Shown: positions 31,605 through 41,023, numbered from the stretch's first letter. The stretch is DNA of 64,000 nt from Desulfobaculum bizertense DSM 18034 (GCF_900167065.1 NZ_FUYA01000003.1:186001-250000), one strand, 5' to 3'. The notes: generated by a model not told the origin, from the letters alone. Program-made: numbers and translations.

Positions 31605-33731
31605 TTAGATCGGGCAGACTTCAGTCAGAGGGCATTCCTTTTCGTCAGAGCCTTCGTGCGCCTTTGCATGAATGGCTGGCAATGCCTCTGCCTGAGTCTC
31701 ATAAATATTCTCCTCACCAATGGATTCCAGCAAATGGGTCCGCTCCATCACGGACATGACTTTCTCGTTCACACCAGAAAGTGACATGCCGTAACCAGCG
31801 CTACGCACTCGCTTGACAATCAGGGACAGCGCTTCTTCACCAGATGCGTCCATGTCATTGATGCCGTTGGCAACAAGCAGGATGTGGCGAAGATTGCGCT
31901 TGGTCTGAATGATATCCGTAATACGGTCTTCAAGATAGCTTGCATTTGCAAAGAACAGCGGTCCGTCAAAACGAATCACCGCCACATGCTCACACTCTTT
32001 CAGGCCATATACGGCACTGTCCCGAAGGCTCTTTTCTGGCGACATAGACAGGGCGGCAACGGTTGGGCGCATGCTCTTGTACAAAAAGACACCAAGAGAC
32101 AGAACAACACCCACCATAATGCCCTTGTCCAGATGCGGAGCAAAGCCAAGGGTACAGAGGAAGGTTATAATTGAGATAGCGCCATCATACCACTGAGCCT
32201 TCCATGCGTGAATGAAACCATGCACGTTCAAAAGGCCAATAACAGCCATCATGATGACCGAAGCCAGCACAGACTGAGGCAAGTGATACAGAAGTGGCGT
32301 AAAGAACATCAGCACAATGAGAACCACCAGCGAGGTAAACACGCTGGACAGACCTGTGACTGCGCCAGATGCGAGGTTAACAGCAGAACGGGAGAAGGAT
32401 CCGGACGCGGGATAACTCTTGCCAATAGCACCCACCATGTTGGCGAGGCCCTGACCAATAAGTTCCTGGTTCGGGTCCAGGCGCTGACCTGTTTTTGCAG
32501 CCATAGCCTTTGCAATGGAAATAGCTTCCATAAAACCAAGCAACGAAATAATCGCAGCGTAGGGCAAAAGCTGGAGGATACTCCCGAGGTCAAGCTTGGG
32601 GACAGTAAAGGACGGAAGGCCACTCGGAACCACACCAACAACGGCGCCGCCACCCATCATTTTGAGGGAATCGGTCTTGAGTTCCTTGTTGCCAACCTTG
32701 ATGCGCCAGAGGCGACCATCAGTTGTCAGTCCATCAGGAACAGCATCATAGTCATAGAAAACAATGCTGTTTCCCTGTTCAACACCGGCAAACTTCATGT
32801 GCCGCAGACGGGCACGCCATGCGTGAGCCTTGTGCTTCAGGTTTTCAATACGAATATTCACGACTTCGATGTCATGCTTGTAATCAAGCGCAGGGATCGA
32901 GGTCAGCCCCTGATTCTGCACGGCGTCAGCATACAGGCCATTCAGCTCCGTCCGCTTTTCGCCAAGGACCGGGATCGTGTGAATAATCTTGTTGAATTCC
33001 TGCACAGCCTGCTGGGCCTCGGTCGACTGAACAGTCGACAGGTCCGCAGTCGTGTTATGCTCAAAGCCAATGGCCCATGAAAGAAGCGTTGTGATAACAA
33101 CAGCGACCAGAACGTTTGGCACCTTCGGTGCGAGGCGTTTCAGGCCAATCATAATCACAAACGCGAGTATCGCCATTAAAAGAGTCGGCCAGTGCGTATA
33201 ATCCACTGCCGCTTCAACAACACGGATAATTGTCTCATAGTGGTGCGCGGCCTTGTCTACATAAACACCAAACAGCTTGGAGAGCTGGCTGGTGGCGATG
33301 ATAAGTGCCGCAGCATTTGTAAAACCGTTAACAACCGGATGAGACAGGAAGTTGACCACCAGTCCCAGGCGCAAGGCACCGAGTAAGAACTGGAACAGGC
33401 CGACTGTGAACGCCAGCAAAATGGCATACACAACAAACGCTTCACTTCCGGCAGTGGCAAGAGGTTCGAGAGAAGCTGCCGTCATGAGCGAGACCACAGC
33501 CACAGGACCAGTCGCGAGCTGGCGACTCGATCCAAACAGAGCGGCGATCATTGGCGGCAGGAAAGAGGCATACAAGCCATAATACGCTGGCAGACCAGCA
33601 AGCTGAGCGTATGCCATTGACTGGGGAATAAGCACCAGAGCAACGGTCAGTCCTGAGGTAAAGTCAGCACGAAGTTCTTTGGCGCCATATCCCTTGATCC
33701 AAGAGAGGAATGGGAAAATTCGGGTCAGCAT
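31605..33731 (-). CDS. SulP-family anion transporter with STAS domain and a large insertion
   Basis: SulP proteins import sulfate, bicarbonate or other anions. The 708-residue protein shows the family start DFTSGLTVALVLIPQSMAYAQLAGLP (in pieces around residues 23-48), the GLYASFLP segment, the transmembrane core, PASGSFSRSAVN and a C-terminal STAS domain (about 575-690; VIRFDGPLFFANASYLE, VANGINDMDASGEEAL). Unusually, about 140 mostly hydrophilic residues (roughly 224-362) lie between the helix ending near 222 and GVVPSGLPSF. In a sulfate reducer sulfate is the likely substrate, but this is inference. ATG 33731 follows GGAAGGG. It is preceded by a tetR gene and followed by phosphorelay genes. 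Confidence 0.9.
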   Translation of the reverse strand: MLTRIFPFLSWIKGYGAKELRADFTSGLTVALVLIPQSMAYAQLAGLPAYYGLYASFLPPMIAALFGSSRQLATGPVAVVSLMTAASLEPLATAGSEAFVVYAILLAFTVGLFQFLLGALRLGLVVNFLSHPVVNGFTNAAALIIATSQLSKLFGVYVDKAAHHYETIIRVVEAAVDYTHWPTLLMAILAFVIMIGLKRLAPKVPNVLVAVVITTLLSWAIGFEHNTTADLSTVQSTEAQQAVQEFNKIIHTIPVLGEKRTELNGLYADAVQNQGLTSIPALDYKHDIEVVNIRIENLKHKAHAWRARLRHMKFAGVEQGNSIVFYDYDAVPDGLTTDGRLWRIKVGNKELKTDSLKMMGGGAVVGVVPSGLPSFTVPKLDLGSILQLLPYAAIISLLGFMEAISIAKAMAAKTGQRLDPNQELIGQGLANMVGAIGKSYPASGSFSRSAVNLASGAVTGLSSVFTSLVVLIVLMFFTPLLYHLPQSVLASVIMMAVIGLLNVHGFIHAWKAQWYDGAISIITFLCTLGFAPHLDKGIMVGVVLSLGVFLYKSMRPTVAALSMSPEKSLRDSAVYGLKECEHVAVIRFDGPLFFANASYLEDRITDIIQTKRNLRHILLVANGINDMDASGEEALSLIVKRVRSAGYGMSLSGVNEKVMSVMERTHLLESIGEENIYETQAEALPAIHAKAHEGSDEKECPLTEVCPI

Positions 33732-33748
33732 GTGCACCCTTCCATCGG

Positions 33749-34330
33749 TTAGGGATTGAGCATGTTTTCGCATGAAATCAGCACGTCATCGTACATGGCT
33801 CTCACGGGGAACAGATTCAGCATCCGAAATCTCAAAAGGCCAGTCATCATGGAAAAAATAATCAGTCCACGATGCTCGGCAGAAACGTCAGGCTTAATTG
33901 ATCCATCCCGCAAACCTTTTCGGATGGCTTCCACAAGGATGTCGACAAAACAGTTATAAATTTCCTCAACATCCTTGCGCAGTGCAGGGTGAATTCCGGC
34001 CAGAGAATACAAGTGGGATCTGAAAAGAAGCCGAAATTCTGTGTGCATCTGCTCCGACAGTCGGAAAAACATGGACACATACTCCAGAACCATCTCCAAG
34101 CCGTTGCCATACATTTTTGCTGCAACTCCCGCCTCCACCTTGGAAACAATTTCATCCTTCACGTGGTCAAGAACCGAGACATAAATCTCTTCCTTGCTGC
34201 GAAAGTGATGAAAAATCGTTCCTTCAGCGGCCCCTGAATGGCGAGAAATCTCTGCAATCGATGTATCTTTGTAACCACGGGTTGCAAAAAGTTCCTTTGC
34301 TGTTTCCAGTATCTTTCCTTTGTACGACAT
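33749..34330 (-). CDS. TetR-family transcriptional regulator
   Basis: A 193-residue regulator. The N-terminal HTH (ILETAKELFATRGYKDTSIAEISRH and GAAEGTIFHHFRSKEEIY in the usual order, residues 7-50) is a textbook TetR domain; the C-terminal ligand-binding half (FRLSEQMHTEFRLLFRSHLYSL) resembles no member I know well. The frame runs upstream to 34405, but ATG 34330 follows GGAG at good spacing and matches family length. It heads the seven-gene operon. Two palindromes of the sequence CCGAGT..ACTCGG lie directly upstream, probably its own operators. Confidence 0.93.
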   Translation of the reverse strand: MSYKGKILETAKELFATRGYKDTSIAEISRHSGAAEGTIFHHFRSKEEIYVSVLDHVKDEIVSKVEAGVAAKMYGNGLEMVLEYVSMFFRLSEQMHTEFRLLFRSHLYSLAGIHPALRKDVEEIYNCFVDILVEAIRKGLRDGSIKPDVSAEHRGLIIFSMMTGLLRFRMLNLFPVRAMYDDVLISCENMLNP

Positions 34331-34341
34331 GGCACTCCTAG

Positions 34342-34379
34342 ACCGAGTGTTCACTCGGTTTTCCCGAGTATACACTCGG
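34342..34379. promoter_or_regulatory. Two palindromic operators upstream of tetR
   Basis: Box 1, ACCGAGTG-TT-CACTCGGT (34342-34359), and box 2, CCGAGT-ATAC-ACTCGG (34364-34379), share the half-site CCGAGT. Their centres are 21 bp apart, two helical turns, so two dimers could bind on one face. They begin 12 bp from the tetR start and would control the whole SulP operon. Confidence 0.75.
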
Positions 34380-34803
34380 CATTCATTCCCCCTTATGTGC
34401 TGCATTTCACATTGTCAAGCGCACGAATTTTTCAGGAGAATCAGGAGGGCAGAATGCGCTATTTTGAGCAATTATTCCCAATCAGAGAGAATTAGACGCA
34501 AATATGATTTTGCTCATTTTTGGCTCAAATGGCACCCTGCAAGCCTCTGTCTGGACACGCTTTTTTCAGAAAGAGGTCAAACAGGAAATTGAGTATGTGA
34601 TTTTTATCTCAATTTAACGAATATCCTTGATTCACCGATATTAAAATTTTTTTCACGGAAAAACAGGAGCTTTACGAGTTTTCTCTTTTTTTCTAGAAAA
34701 CGCGGAGAAATAAGAGATTTTCACACCAAAGCGTCTGAGTGCTGACAGTGCCAATCCTGTCGTGATATTATCGCTCAACCAGAATCTTCAATCGAGGGAC
34801 ACC
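34380..34803. other. Intergenic region between tetR and the M48 peptidase gene
   Basis: AT-rich, about 420 bp, divergent genes on each side. A GTTTTCT...AGAAAAC inverted repeat lies near 34678-34701. No good ORF with a ribosome site, no RNA gene and no clear promoter was found. Confidence 0.4.
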
Positions 34804-36123
34804 ATGCTTTCAGACATGATGAACAGGCGAGAGTTTCTCTATCTTTCAGGAATAACGTCCGCAGTATTTCTTGCTGGATGTGCAATAAATCCGGTTACTG
34901 GAGAGCAGCAGCTCATGTTTGTTTCTCCACAACAGGAAATTGCGCTCGACAAAAAGAGTTCTCCACACCAGTTTTCCTCGGACTACGGGGCCACATCCGA
35001 CAAGAAAGTTAACGCCTATGTTTCACGGACCGGACTGGCTATGGCCCGGCACACGCACCGCCCGGACATGCCATATTCATTTCGCTGTGTTGATGCGGTC
35101 TACGTCAATGCTTATGCATTCCCAGGTGGCTCTATTGCATGTACAAGAGGCATCTTGCTGACCTTACAAAATGAAGCAGAGCTTTCTGCCCTGCTTGGGC
35201 ACGAGATGGGACACGTCAATGCACGCCACACCGCATCCCGCATGTCAAAAGGCATGCTGATTTCTGCCGTTGCCGCTGGTGTTTCTGCATTCGCAGCAAC
35301 AAAACGTAAAGAATACGCCGCGATTGCAGCCGGACTTGGTGGCGCAGCCTCAGGTGCCCTGCTCGCTTTTTACAGCCGCGAAGACGAACGTCAGGCTGAT
35401 TCACTCGGTATGCAGTACATGGTCCGTACTGGCTACTCTCCTTCGGGCATGGTCGGCCTGCAAACACATCTGCTCAATATGCACAAATCCCGCCCGAATC
35501 CCATGCAGATTCTTTTTGCCTCCCACCCCATGAGCGAAGAGCGGGTGCGCAATGCCGAGCTGCAAATGGATACGGAATTTCTGCATGACAAAAACAAGCC
35601 GCTCTATCGTGAGCGCTACATGGACAACACGGCCTCGCTCCGGGCCAAACGCAAGCCCATCATGCAGCTTCAGGACGGCGAAAAGCTCATGCAGCAAAAA
35701 AAATACCCACAGGCTGAACAAAAATTCAGCTCAGCGCTCAAGGCCATGCCCAATGATTACGCAGGGCTGCTTATGATGAGTAAATGCACACTGGCCCAGA
35801 ACAAGGCACAGGTCGCCCAGAGCTATGCAGACAAAGCCAAACGCGCCAAGCCCGGTGAAGCACAGGCCCTGCACATGGCGGGCATCTCCCGGCTTGTGCG
35901 TCAGGACTTTAGCGGTGCAGAGCAGCAGTTCAGAACCTACGAGCAGCGCTTGCCCGGCAATCCAAACACCGTATATCTGCGCGGTTTATCTCTGGAAGGA
36001 ATGGGGAAAAAAGAAGCAGCCGCACAGGAGTACGGCCGCTATTTGCAGTCTGGAGCACAAGGCGACATGGCCAAGCGTGCCTACCGAAAGCTTCAAAACT
36101 GGGGATATATCCGCCAGCGCTAA
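34804..36123 (+). CDS. M48 metallopeptidase lipoprotein with C-terminal TPR region (BepA-like)
   Basis: A 439-residue zinc peptidase. The N-terminus has a signal sequence with lipobox LAGC near residue 24, so it is probably a lipoprotein. The catalytic HEMGH lies near residues 135-139, with the third ligand in SREDERQADSLGM. Residues about 290-439 are tetratricopeptide repeats (KKYPQAEQKFSSALKAMPNDYAGLL). This layout matches BepA/YfgC, which degrades or assembles misfolded outer-membrane proteins such as LptD in E. coli; the same role is inferred. A twin Met-Asn-Arg-Arg-Glu-Phe start (34816) is an alternative; ATG 34804 follows GAGGGA. Confidence 0.88.
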   Translation: MLSDMMNRREFLYLSGITSAVFLAGCAINPVTGEQQLMFVSPQQEIALDKKSSPHQFSSDYGATSDKKVNAYVSRTGLAMARHTHRPDMPYSFRCVDAVYVNAYAFPGGSIACTRGILLTLQNEAELSALLGHEMGHVNARHTASRMSKGMLISAVAAGVSAFAATKRKEYAAIAAGLGGAASGALLAFYSREDERQADSLGMQYMVRTGYSPSGMVGLQTHLLNMHKSRPNPMQILFASHPMSEERVRNAELQMDTEFLHDKNKPLYRERYMDNTASLRAKRKPIMQLQDGEKLMQQKKYPQAEQKFSSALKAMPNDYAGLLMMSKCTLAQNKAQVAQSYADKAKRAKPGEAQALHMAGISRLVRQDFSGAEQQFRTYEQRLPGNPNTVYLRGLSLEGMGKKEAAAQEYGRYLQSGAQGDMAKRAYRKLQNWGYIRQR

Positions 36124-36131
36124 GCTTCGGG

Positions 36132-38780
36132 CTATGCGTCGCGCTTTTCCTGCTCATCAGGAGGCAGCAGAAGCGGCGTCATAAATTTCTCTGGAGTAAC
36201 AGAACAGCGCACGGCATTGCGCCCTGCTTTCTTTGCTTCATACAAGGCAACATCTGCCCGCGACAGAAGAGAATCAAGGGTCTCCTCACCGCCAAAGCTT
36301 GAGGCAACGCCAATGCTGATGGTAAATTTCAGCATACCATGCCCAAGCGGACCAAGCTCACAGGGCACCCTGTTCTCGACTTCGCGCCGCAGACGCTCTG
36401 CCACATTCAGGGCGTCCTCAAGCCCTGCTCCGGGCAAAATCACGGCAAATTCCTCACCACCAAGACGTCCAAACAGATCAATATCCCGAATAAGCTCACG
36501 CCCAACCGCAGCCAGGGTCCGCAGCGCAGTGTCCCCTGCGGCATGCCCAAGGCGGTCATTGACCTGCTTAAAATGGTCTGCGTCAATCATCAGCACGCCA
36601 ATGGGCGTCCGTTCCCGCCTGGCCCGTGCTATTTCACGATGACCAAGATCAAAGAAATGCCGACGCGTCGAGACCTGAGTCAGACAGTCGGTCGTCACCT
36701 GCTCGCGCATTCTGTCTTCAAGCTCTTTTCGGCTGGTGATGTCCGTACACAGGCCCAAAAGCCGAGACGGAGTACCTTCTGAGTTCCACCCCACAACACG
36801 CCCCATGATGTGCAGCCACATCCAGTGCCCTGAGGAGTTGGCAATGCGGAATTCAAAAGAAAATTCAGGGTCCAGCCCTGTCAGATAGCGGTTCAGGCTC
36901 TGTTCAAGAAGAATCAGGTCCTTGGGATGCAGCATCTTTCGCAGCACAGCAGAATTACTTGGGACCTGATAGGAAAGGTAGCCAAGGTTTTCCTGAAAAA
37001 GGCGCTCCGGGACATGGAGTTCTCGCGACGGGATAAACAGCTCCCACAGCCCGTAATCAGGACTGTCCAAGGCCATGGACAAACGCTGCTCACTTTCCCG
37101 CAGGGCGGCTTCGGCGGCCTTCCTGTCACAAATTTCGTGACGAAGACGGGAATTTCGCCACCACAAAAAAAGGAAAATGCACAGCACGGGCACGCCAAGA
37201 CGAATCACCCACCACAAGACAGAGTTCAGGCTGACAGGCCGCTCATGCGGAAGTCGAACCCAACGGTCATAAATGAGGCTCTGCTCCTGCACCGGGATCA
37301 CGCTCAAGACTTTGGATATAATCCCGGCAAACTCTGCCCAGTCGCTGCGAATCCCCATTCGCAAGGCATGCCTGCCTCGCCCAATGCGGCAGGAGACCTT
37401 GAGATTTGTCAGGCCAGCAGAGCGCGCAACATGGCTCAACGCAGCCAGATTCCCAATATAAAAATCAGCTTCCCCTGTGGAAACGGCATTCAGCGCAGAT
37501 TCAATATTCCGGTATTCCCGTTTTCGCAGTAGCTCAGTCCCCGGATACAGGGCATAGCCTTTCACCACAGCCAGACGCTCCTTGCGGAACTCATCGAGCC
37601 GAGTCCGAAACGGGTGTTCTGTCCGGGTCATGGCCACCACGATGGAATGCTGATATGGCGCTGAAAAAGCAACAAAATCAAGTCGCTCTTCTGTCCTCAG
37701 CATGGCTGGCAAAATGTCTGCTTCCCGCCGCCTAAGGAGTTCCATAGACTCCATCCACGACCCCGTACGGACATAATGAAACTGCACGCCTGTCATTCGG
37801 GAAACAAGGGACAGGTAATCCGTAGCCATCCCTGCAGGCCGCCCTGCGCTGTCCCAAAACTCAAAAGGGGGAAAGCCGGGATCGAGGGCAACCCGCACAA
37901 CTTTATGTTCCTTGAGCCACTGGCGTTCCTGTGGGGAAAACACAATGGGGAGCGCGTCTCCACCTGAGTAAAAATATTTTTTATTCTCAGGAAACCACGC
38001 CCGGAACAGCGTCCGATACGTGCCGTCCCGCTTCATCTCGCCAAGTGCCCGCTGCCAGCTTTCGGAAACCGAGCACGGCGTTTTCAGTGAAAAAGCAATG
38101 TAGGAAGGATTTTCATAAAGGAGGAAGTCAGGCCGGAACGTGGAGGGAGAATAGCCCGCAGAATGAGACAGGCCATCCACGACTTCCTCGTCAGACACAA
38201 AATAGTCAACGCGCCCGTCTCCAAGCTCCCGCAGGCACTGGCTTGCATCACTCAGGCTGATGATATTCGTAAAGCCCGCATCAACCAGATAATGCTCCAA
38301 GAAAGATCCGCGAACCACGGCAATCGCTTCGGCATTTCTGGCTTCAGCAAGTGAGCTAATATGTTTTTTGTTGGAATGATGCGTGAACAGCCAGTAGCGC
38401 TTGAACAAAAGCGGGCCGACCCACTTAAAGTGTGATTCACGATTCTTGGACCGGGCCGCAGGGAGCGCCCCATAGTTACTTTCAGTTCGGGCATGGTTCA
38501 GCACCTCGCCCCACGTGGCCGATTCAAAGCGAACGTCATCGCCTGCGCGGCGGGCAATTTCCCGGCACAGTTCAACGCCAAAGCCCGTCTTGACGCCGCC
38601 AATGTACGAAAAAAATCCAGGGAGATCGTGAGAGCCAATCGTCACAAGACGAGGAGAAGCCTCGACCTGTGCCTCGGCAAAAGAACATTCAGGATGGAGA
38701 AAGAGAAGGCAAAAAAGCACCCACACGGCCCACAGTACACCGCGAGCACCAGCGCAGGGGGTGACAGAGACATCCTTCAT
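36132..38780 (-). CDS. Diguanylate cyclase with two periplasmic solute-binding domains and PAS
   Basis: An 882-residue membrane protein that should make cyclic di-GMP. Order: signal peptide (VLWAVWVLFCLLFLHP), SBP_bac_3 domain 1 (about 40-270), domain 2 (about 285-515; VVRVALDPGFPPFEFWDSAGRPAG), a membrane helix (about 535-555), PAS/PAC (about 575-695) and GGDEF (about 705-860) with LGGEEFAVILPG intact and DADHFKQVNDRLGHAAGD. It probably links an amino-acid-like ligand to c-di-GMP. ATG 38780 follows GGAG; the frame extends to 38867 without support. It converges with the M48 gene, leaving only 8 bp between stops. Confidence 0.92.
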   Translation of the reverse strand: MKDVSVTPCAGARGVLWAVWVLFCLLFLHPECSFAEAQVEASPRLVTIGSHDLPGFFSYIGGVKTGFGVELCREIARRAGDDVRFESATWGEVLNHARTESNYGALPAARSKNRESHFKWVGPLLFKRYWLFTHHSNKKHISSLAEARNAEAIAVVRGSFLEHYLVDAGFTNIISLSDASQCLRELGDGRVDYFVSDEEVVDGLSHSAGYSPSTFRPDFLLYENPSYIAFSLKTPCSVSESWQRALGEMKRDGTYRTLFRAWFPENKKYFYSGGDALPIVFSPQERQWLKEHKVVRVALDPGFPPFEFWDSAGRPAGMATDYLSLVSRMTGVQFHYVRTGSWMESMELLRRREADILPAMLRTEERLDFVAFSAPYQHSIVVAMTRTEHPFRTRLDEFRKERLAVVKGYALYPGTELLRKREYRNIESALNAVSTGEADFYIGNLAALSHVARSAGLTNLKVSCRIGRGRHALRMGIRSDWAEFAGIISKVLSVIPVQEQSLIYDRWVRLPHERPVSLNSVLWWVIRLGVPVLCIFLFLWWRNSRLRHEICDRKAAEAALRESEQRLSMALDSPDYGLWELFIPSRELHVPERLFQENLGYLSYQVPSNSAVLRKMLHPKDLILLEQSLNRYLTGLDPEFSFEFRIANSSGHWMWLHIMGRVVGWNSEGTPSRLLGLCTDITSRKELEDRMREQVTTDCLTQVSTRRHFFDLGHREIARARRERTPIGVLMIDADHFKQVNDRLGHAAGDTALRTLAAVGRELIRDIDLFGRLGGEEFAVILPGAGLEDALNVAERLRREVENRVPCELGPLGHGMLKFTISIGVASSFGGEETLDSLLSRADVALYEAKKAGRNAVRCSVTPEKFMTPLLLPPDEQEKRDA

Positions 38781-38889
38781 GCAGCTTCTCCAAATACACA
38801 ATATATTGAGTGTGATAGATAAAAAAAAAGACAGTTGACCTGCGTAAAGCCCGGGCAACTGTCCCAAATTTTTGTGCAGGGAGCCGCTC

Positions 38890-39462
38890 CTAAAAGGAAA
38901 AGACTCCGTGTTGCCATAGCGTATTCACCCCAAGTCCGACAAGGGTAACACCGCCCACCATTCCGGCCCAACGCCCGAGACCACACAATTTTCCGAGGAT
39001 TCGACCAAGAGAAAGGCCAAGGCAGGTCATGACGCAGGCCACCAGTCCAATCACCAGCGAAGGCAGCACAATATCTCGCCCCAGCAGGGAATAGCTACAG
39101 CCAACGGCAAGGGCATCAATGCTTGTTGCAACAGAAAGCATCACCAGAGACATGCCCCGTGTCGGATCGCTGTTTACATTCTCACAGCTCTCGTCCGTTA
39201 AGGACTCCCAAAACATATGGATGCCAATGGCAGCAAGCAACACAAAGGCAATCCAGTGCGCCCATTCCTGAACCAGCCCACGCACAGCAAAGCCCATCCA
39301 CCAGCCAATAATCGGCATGATGGCCTGAAAAAATCCAAAGTGCCAGCCGAGCCGGAAGTAGTGGCGAAAATCCAGCCGGTTCACAGCAGCACCAGTTGCG
39401 GTTGCAACAGCAAAGGCATCCATTGCCAATGCCAGAGCAACAAGCAAAATTTCCATCATCAT
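38890..39462 (-). CDS. mntP: Manganese efflux pump MntP
   Basis: MntP exports Mn2+ across the inner membrane. The 190-residue protein has six hydrophobic segments and the family repeats LALAMDAFAVATATGA near residues 10-25 and SVATSIDALAVGCSY near 108-122, each with the conserved Asp-Ala. Three ATG codons (39462, 39459, 39456) are possible starts. The Mn2+-sensing yybP-ykoY riboswitch that often precedes mntP is not seen: only about 45 bp separates this gene from an upstream terminator. Confidence 0.9.
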   Translation of the reverse strand: MMMEILLVALALAMDAFAVATATGAAVNRLDFRHYFRLGWHFGFFQAIMPIIGWWMGFAVRGLVQEWAHWIAFVLLAAIGIHMFWESLTDESCENVNSDPTRGMSLVMLSVATSIDALAVGCSYSLLGRDIVLPSLVIGLVACVMTCLGLSLGRILGKLCGLGRWAGMVGGVTLVGLGVNTLWQHGVFSF

Positions 39463-39504
39463 CGGTACAAATCCAGTCAGTTTTTGCCCAAGCGTCGTTA
39501 AAAA

Positions 39505-39540
39505 AAGGCGCCGTCTTCCAAAAACGGCGCCTTGTGCTCA
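39505..39540 (-). terminator. Terminator of the periplasmic thioredoxin gene
   Basis: AAGGCGCCGT and ACGGCGCCTT form a perfect 10-bp stem (39508-39536 region), followed on the minus strand by seven T. Confidence 0.9.
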
Positions 39541-39565
39541 AAGTTCAGTCTCAACAAAGACAGTC

Positions 39566-40066
39566 TTATTTCGATGCACCCTGAACATGCTTCATCACGC
39601 TGGCCCGGAAATCTTCCTCAGTAGAAAACCCGGTGTGGTCAGCGGCAAGCTTGCCCTTGGCATCAAAAATCAGCACACGAGGGATGCCAGAAATTTCGTA
39701 TTCTTCAACAAAATCCATCCCACCAGCATATGCTGGATAATTCATTTTTTGCTCGGCCACAAATTTTTTAGCATCGTCCCTGCTCTGGTCAAGAGAAATG
39801 CTGACGATTTTTAACTGTTCTTCTGTCAGCTCATCCCGAAGGGATTTCAGCACAGGAACTTCGCGGCGGCACGGCGGGCACCAAGACGCCCAAAACGACA
39901 CGAGTACAGGTGTCCCCTTGGATTCGGCGATCATTTTTTGCAGACTTTTCACGTCCGTCTCTCCCAGATATTCTGCCTGAGCAGAACTCTGTGCACCTAT
40001 AAACAAAAACAGTCCTGCTAGTGCGACAAGCATAACTTTTCTGCACCGGGAAACCGTCTGATTCAT
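39566..40066 (-). CDS. Periplasmic thioredoxin-like protein (TlpA/ResA type)
   Basis: A 166-residue thiol-disulfide oxidoreductase. A signal peptide (VMLVALAGLFLFIGAQSSAQA, in pieces over residues 11-31) leads to a thioredoxin fold with FWASWCPPCRREVPVLKSL, active site CPPC near residues 64-67, and the cis-Pro in ISGIPRVLIFD. WCPPC is typical of TlpA/ResA proteins that reduce apocytochromes or other periplasmic disulfides; the partner is unknown. ATG 40066 follows GAGGAA, while the longer frame to 40174 lacks support. It has its own terminator. Confidence 0.9.
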   Translation of the reverse strand: MNQTVSRCRKVMLVALAGLFLFIGAQSSAQAEYLGETDVKSLQKMIAESKGTPVLVSFWASWCPPCRREVPVLKSLRDELTEEQLKIVSISLDQSRDDAKKFVAEQKMNYPAYAGGMDFVEEYEISGIPRVLIFDAKGKLAADHTGFSTEEDFRASVMKHVQGASK

Positions 40067-40226
40067 ATTTTTCCTCGCTTGAATGTGTGAAACAGGCTCT
40101 CTTATGGATGTAGAGAGCAGAATACGGTATTCTACACATATCCTCTCCTCTCGCCAAACGAGCGGAGACCCCATTTATGGGCAACTGCTTCTTTTTCTCT
40201 GACAGAAAAAAGGAAAGCTTGCAAAA

Positions 40227-41003
40227 ATGTGCAGTACACCACGAAATCCAGTGCAGGAACCCCAGCTCCCAGTTCCCTTTGCCGGTGTTTTTTCCCTAGA
40301 AAAAGAGTCGGAAAAATCAACGCTGTATTTTGTTGAAAAGACCTCTGAAACAGCACTCAGCATTCGTCCCCTGAACGCACACCTTGTGCCCTCTGGAGCG
40401 GCACAAGCCATAGAAGAACGAACCCTCCTCGAAAAGTATTCACCAGAGCCGGGCATATACATGGCCCGCGTCGCCCCACAAATCCGCAAGATGGAAGAGC
40501 ACGTCGACAAAGGCGACAGGCACCGGGAAAAAGGGGAACATTACAGTGCAGAGCTGGAATACGACTCAGCCCTCGCCATTGATGAAGATCACATTCGAGC
40601 CAACTTTGGGCTTGGACTCAGCTGCCTTGAAATCGGCTGTACGGACCGGGCAGAGAAAATTCTGGGAAAACTCGTCGAGCTTGAAGCCAGTTTTCAGCCA
40701 GAGCACAAACACCTCTTTAACGAGTTTGGCATCCAGCTCAGAAAAAGCGGCCTGTATACAGCCTGCTGCGCCTATTATGAACGGGCGCTCAGCCTGACTG
40801 ATTCCGACGAAAACCTGCTCTTTAATCACGCCCGAGCGCTCTTTGAAAACGAACACTACGCCGAAGCCCAAGCGCAGATCGACAAGGCGCTCAAGCTTGC
40901 TCCAGACTTTTCCGAGGCTGCGCTCCTTCGGGACTACATCACCAAAAAGCAGGACAAGTCCCCGTCAGACAAAAAAGAATTATCGACACCAGACGCAGGC
41001 TGA
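40227..41003 (+). CDS. TPR-repeat protein
   Basis: A 258-residue protein. Residues 1-85 are of unknown type (FSLEKESEKSTLYFVEKTSETA). Residues about 90-240 form three or four tetratricopeptide repeats (KGEHYSAELEYDSALAIDEDHIRANFGLGL; KSGLYTACCAYYERALSL; ENEHYAEAQAQIDKALKLAPDF in separate places). A charged Lys/Ser-rich tail follows. There is no signal peptide, so it is probably cytoplasmic, acting in protein contacts. It lies upstream of a small gene and flgM; a flagellar role is possible but unproven. The ATG follows AGGAAAG at long spacing. Confidence 0.8.
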   Translation: MCSTPRNPVQEPQLPVPFAGVFSLEKESEKSTLYFVEKTSETALSIRPLNAHLVPSGAAQAIEERTLLEKYSPEPGIYMARVAPQIRKMEEHVDKGDRHREKGEHYSAELEYDSALAIDEDHIRANFGLGLSCLEIGCTDRAEKILGKLVELEASFQPEHKHLFNEFGIQLRKSGLYTACCAYYERALSLTDSDENLLFNHARALFENEHYAEAQAQIDKALKLAPDFSEAALLRDYITKKQDKSPSDKKELSTPDAG

Positions 41004-41023
41004 CCTTTGTCCTTGTTTTGTCT

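Noticed and set aside
34525-34550. Sigma-54-like GGCAC...GC sequence in the tetR/M48 spacer
   Set aside because: Spacing GG-N10-GC fits, but the -12 element lacks the TTGC core, so it is likely chance.
39463-39510. yybP-ykoY manganese riboswitch ahead of mntP
   Set aside because: Only about 45 bp lie between the upstream terminator and mntP, too short for that riboswitch.
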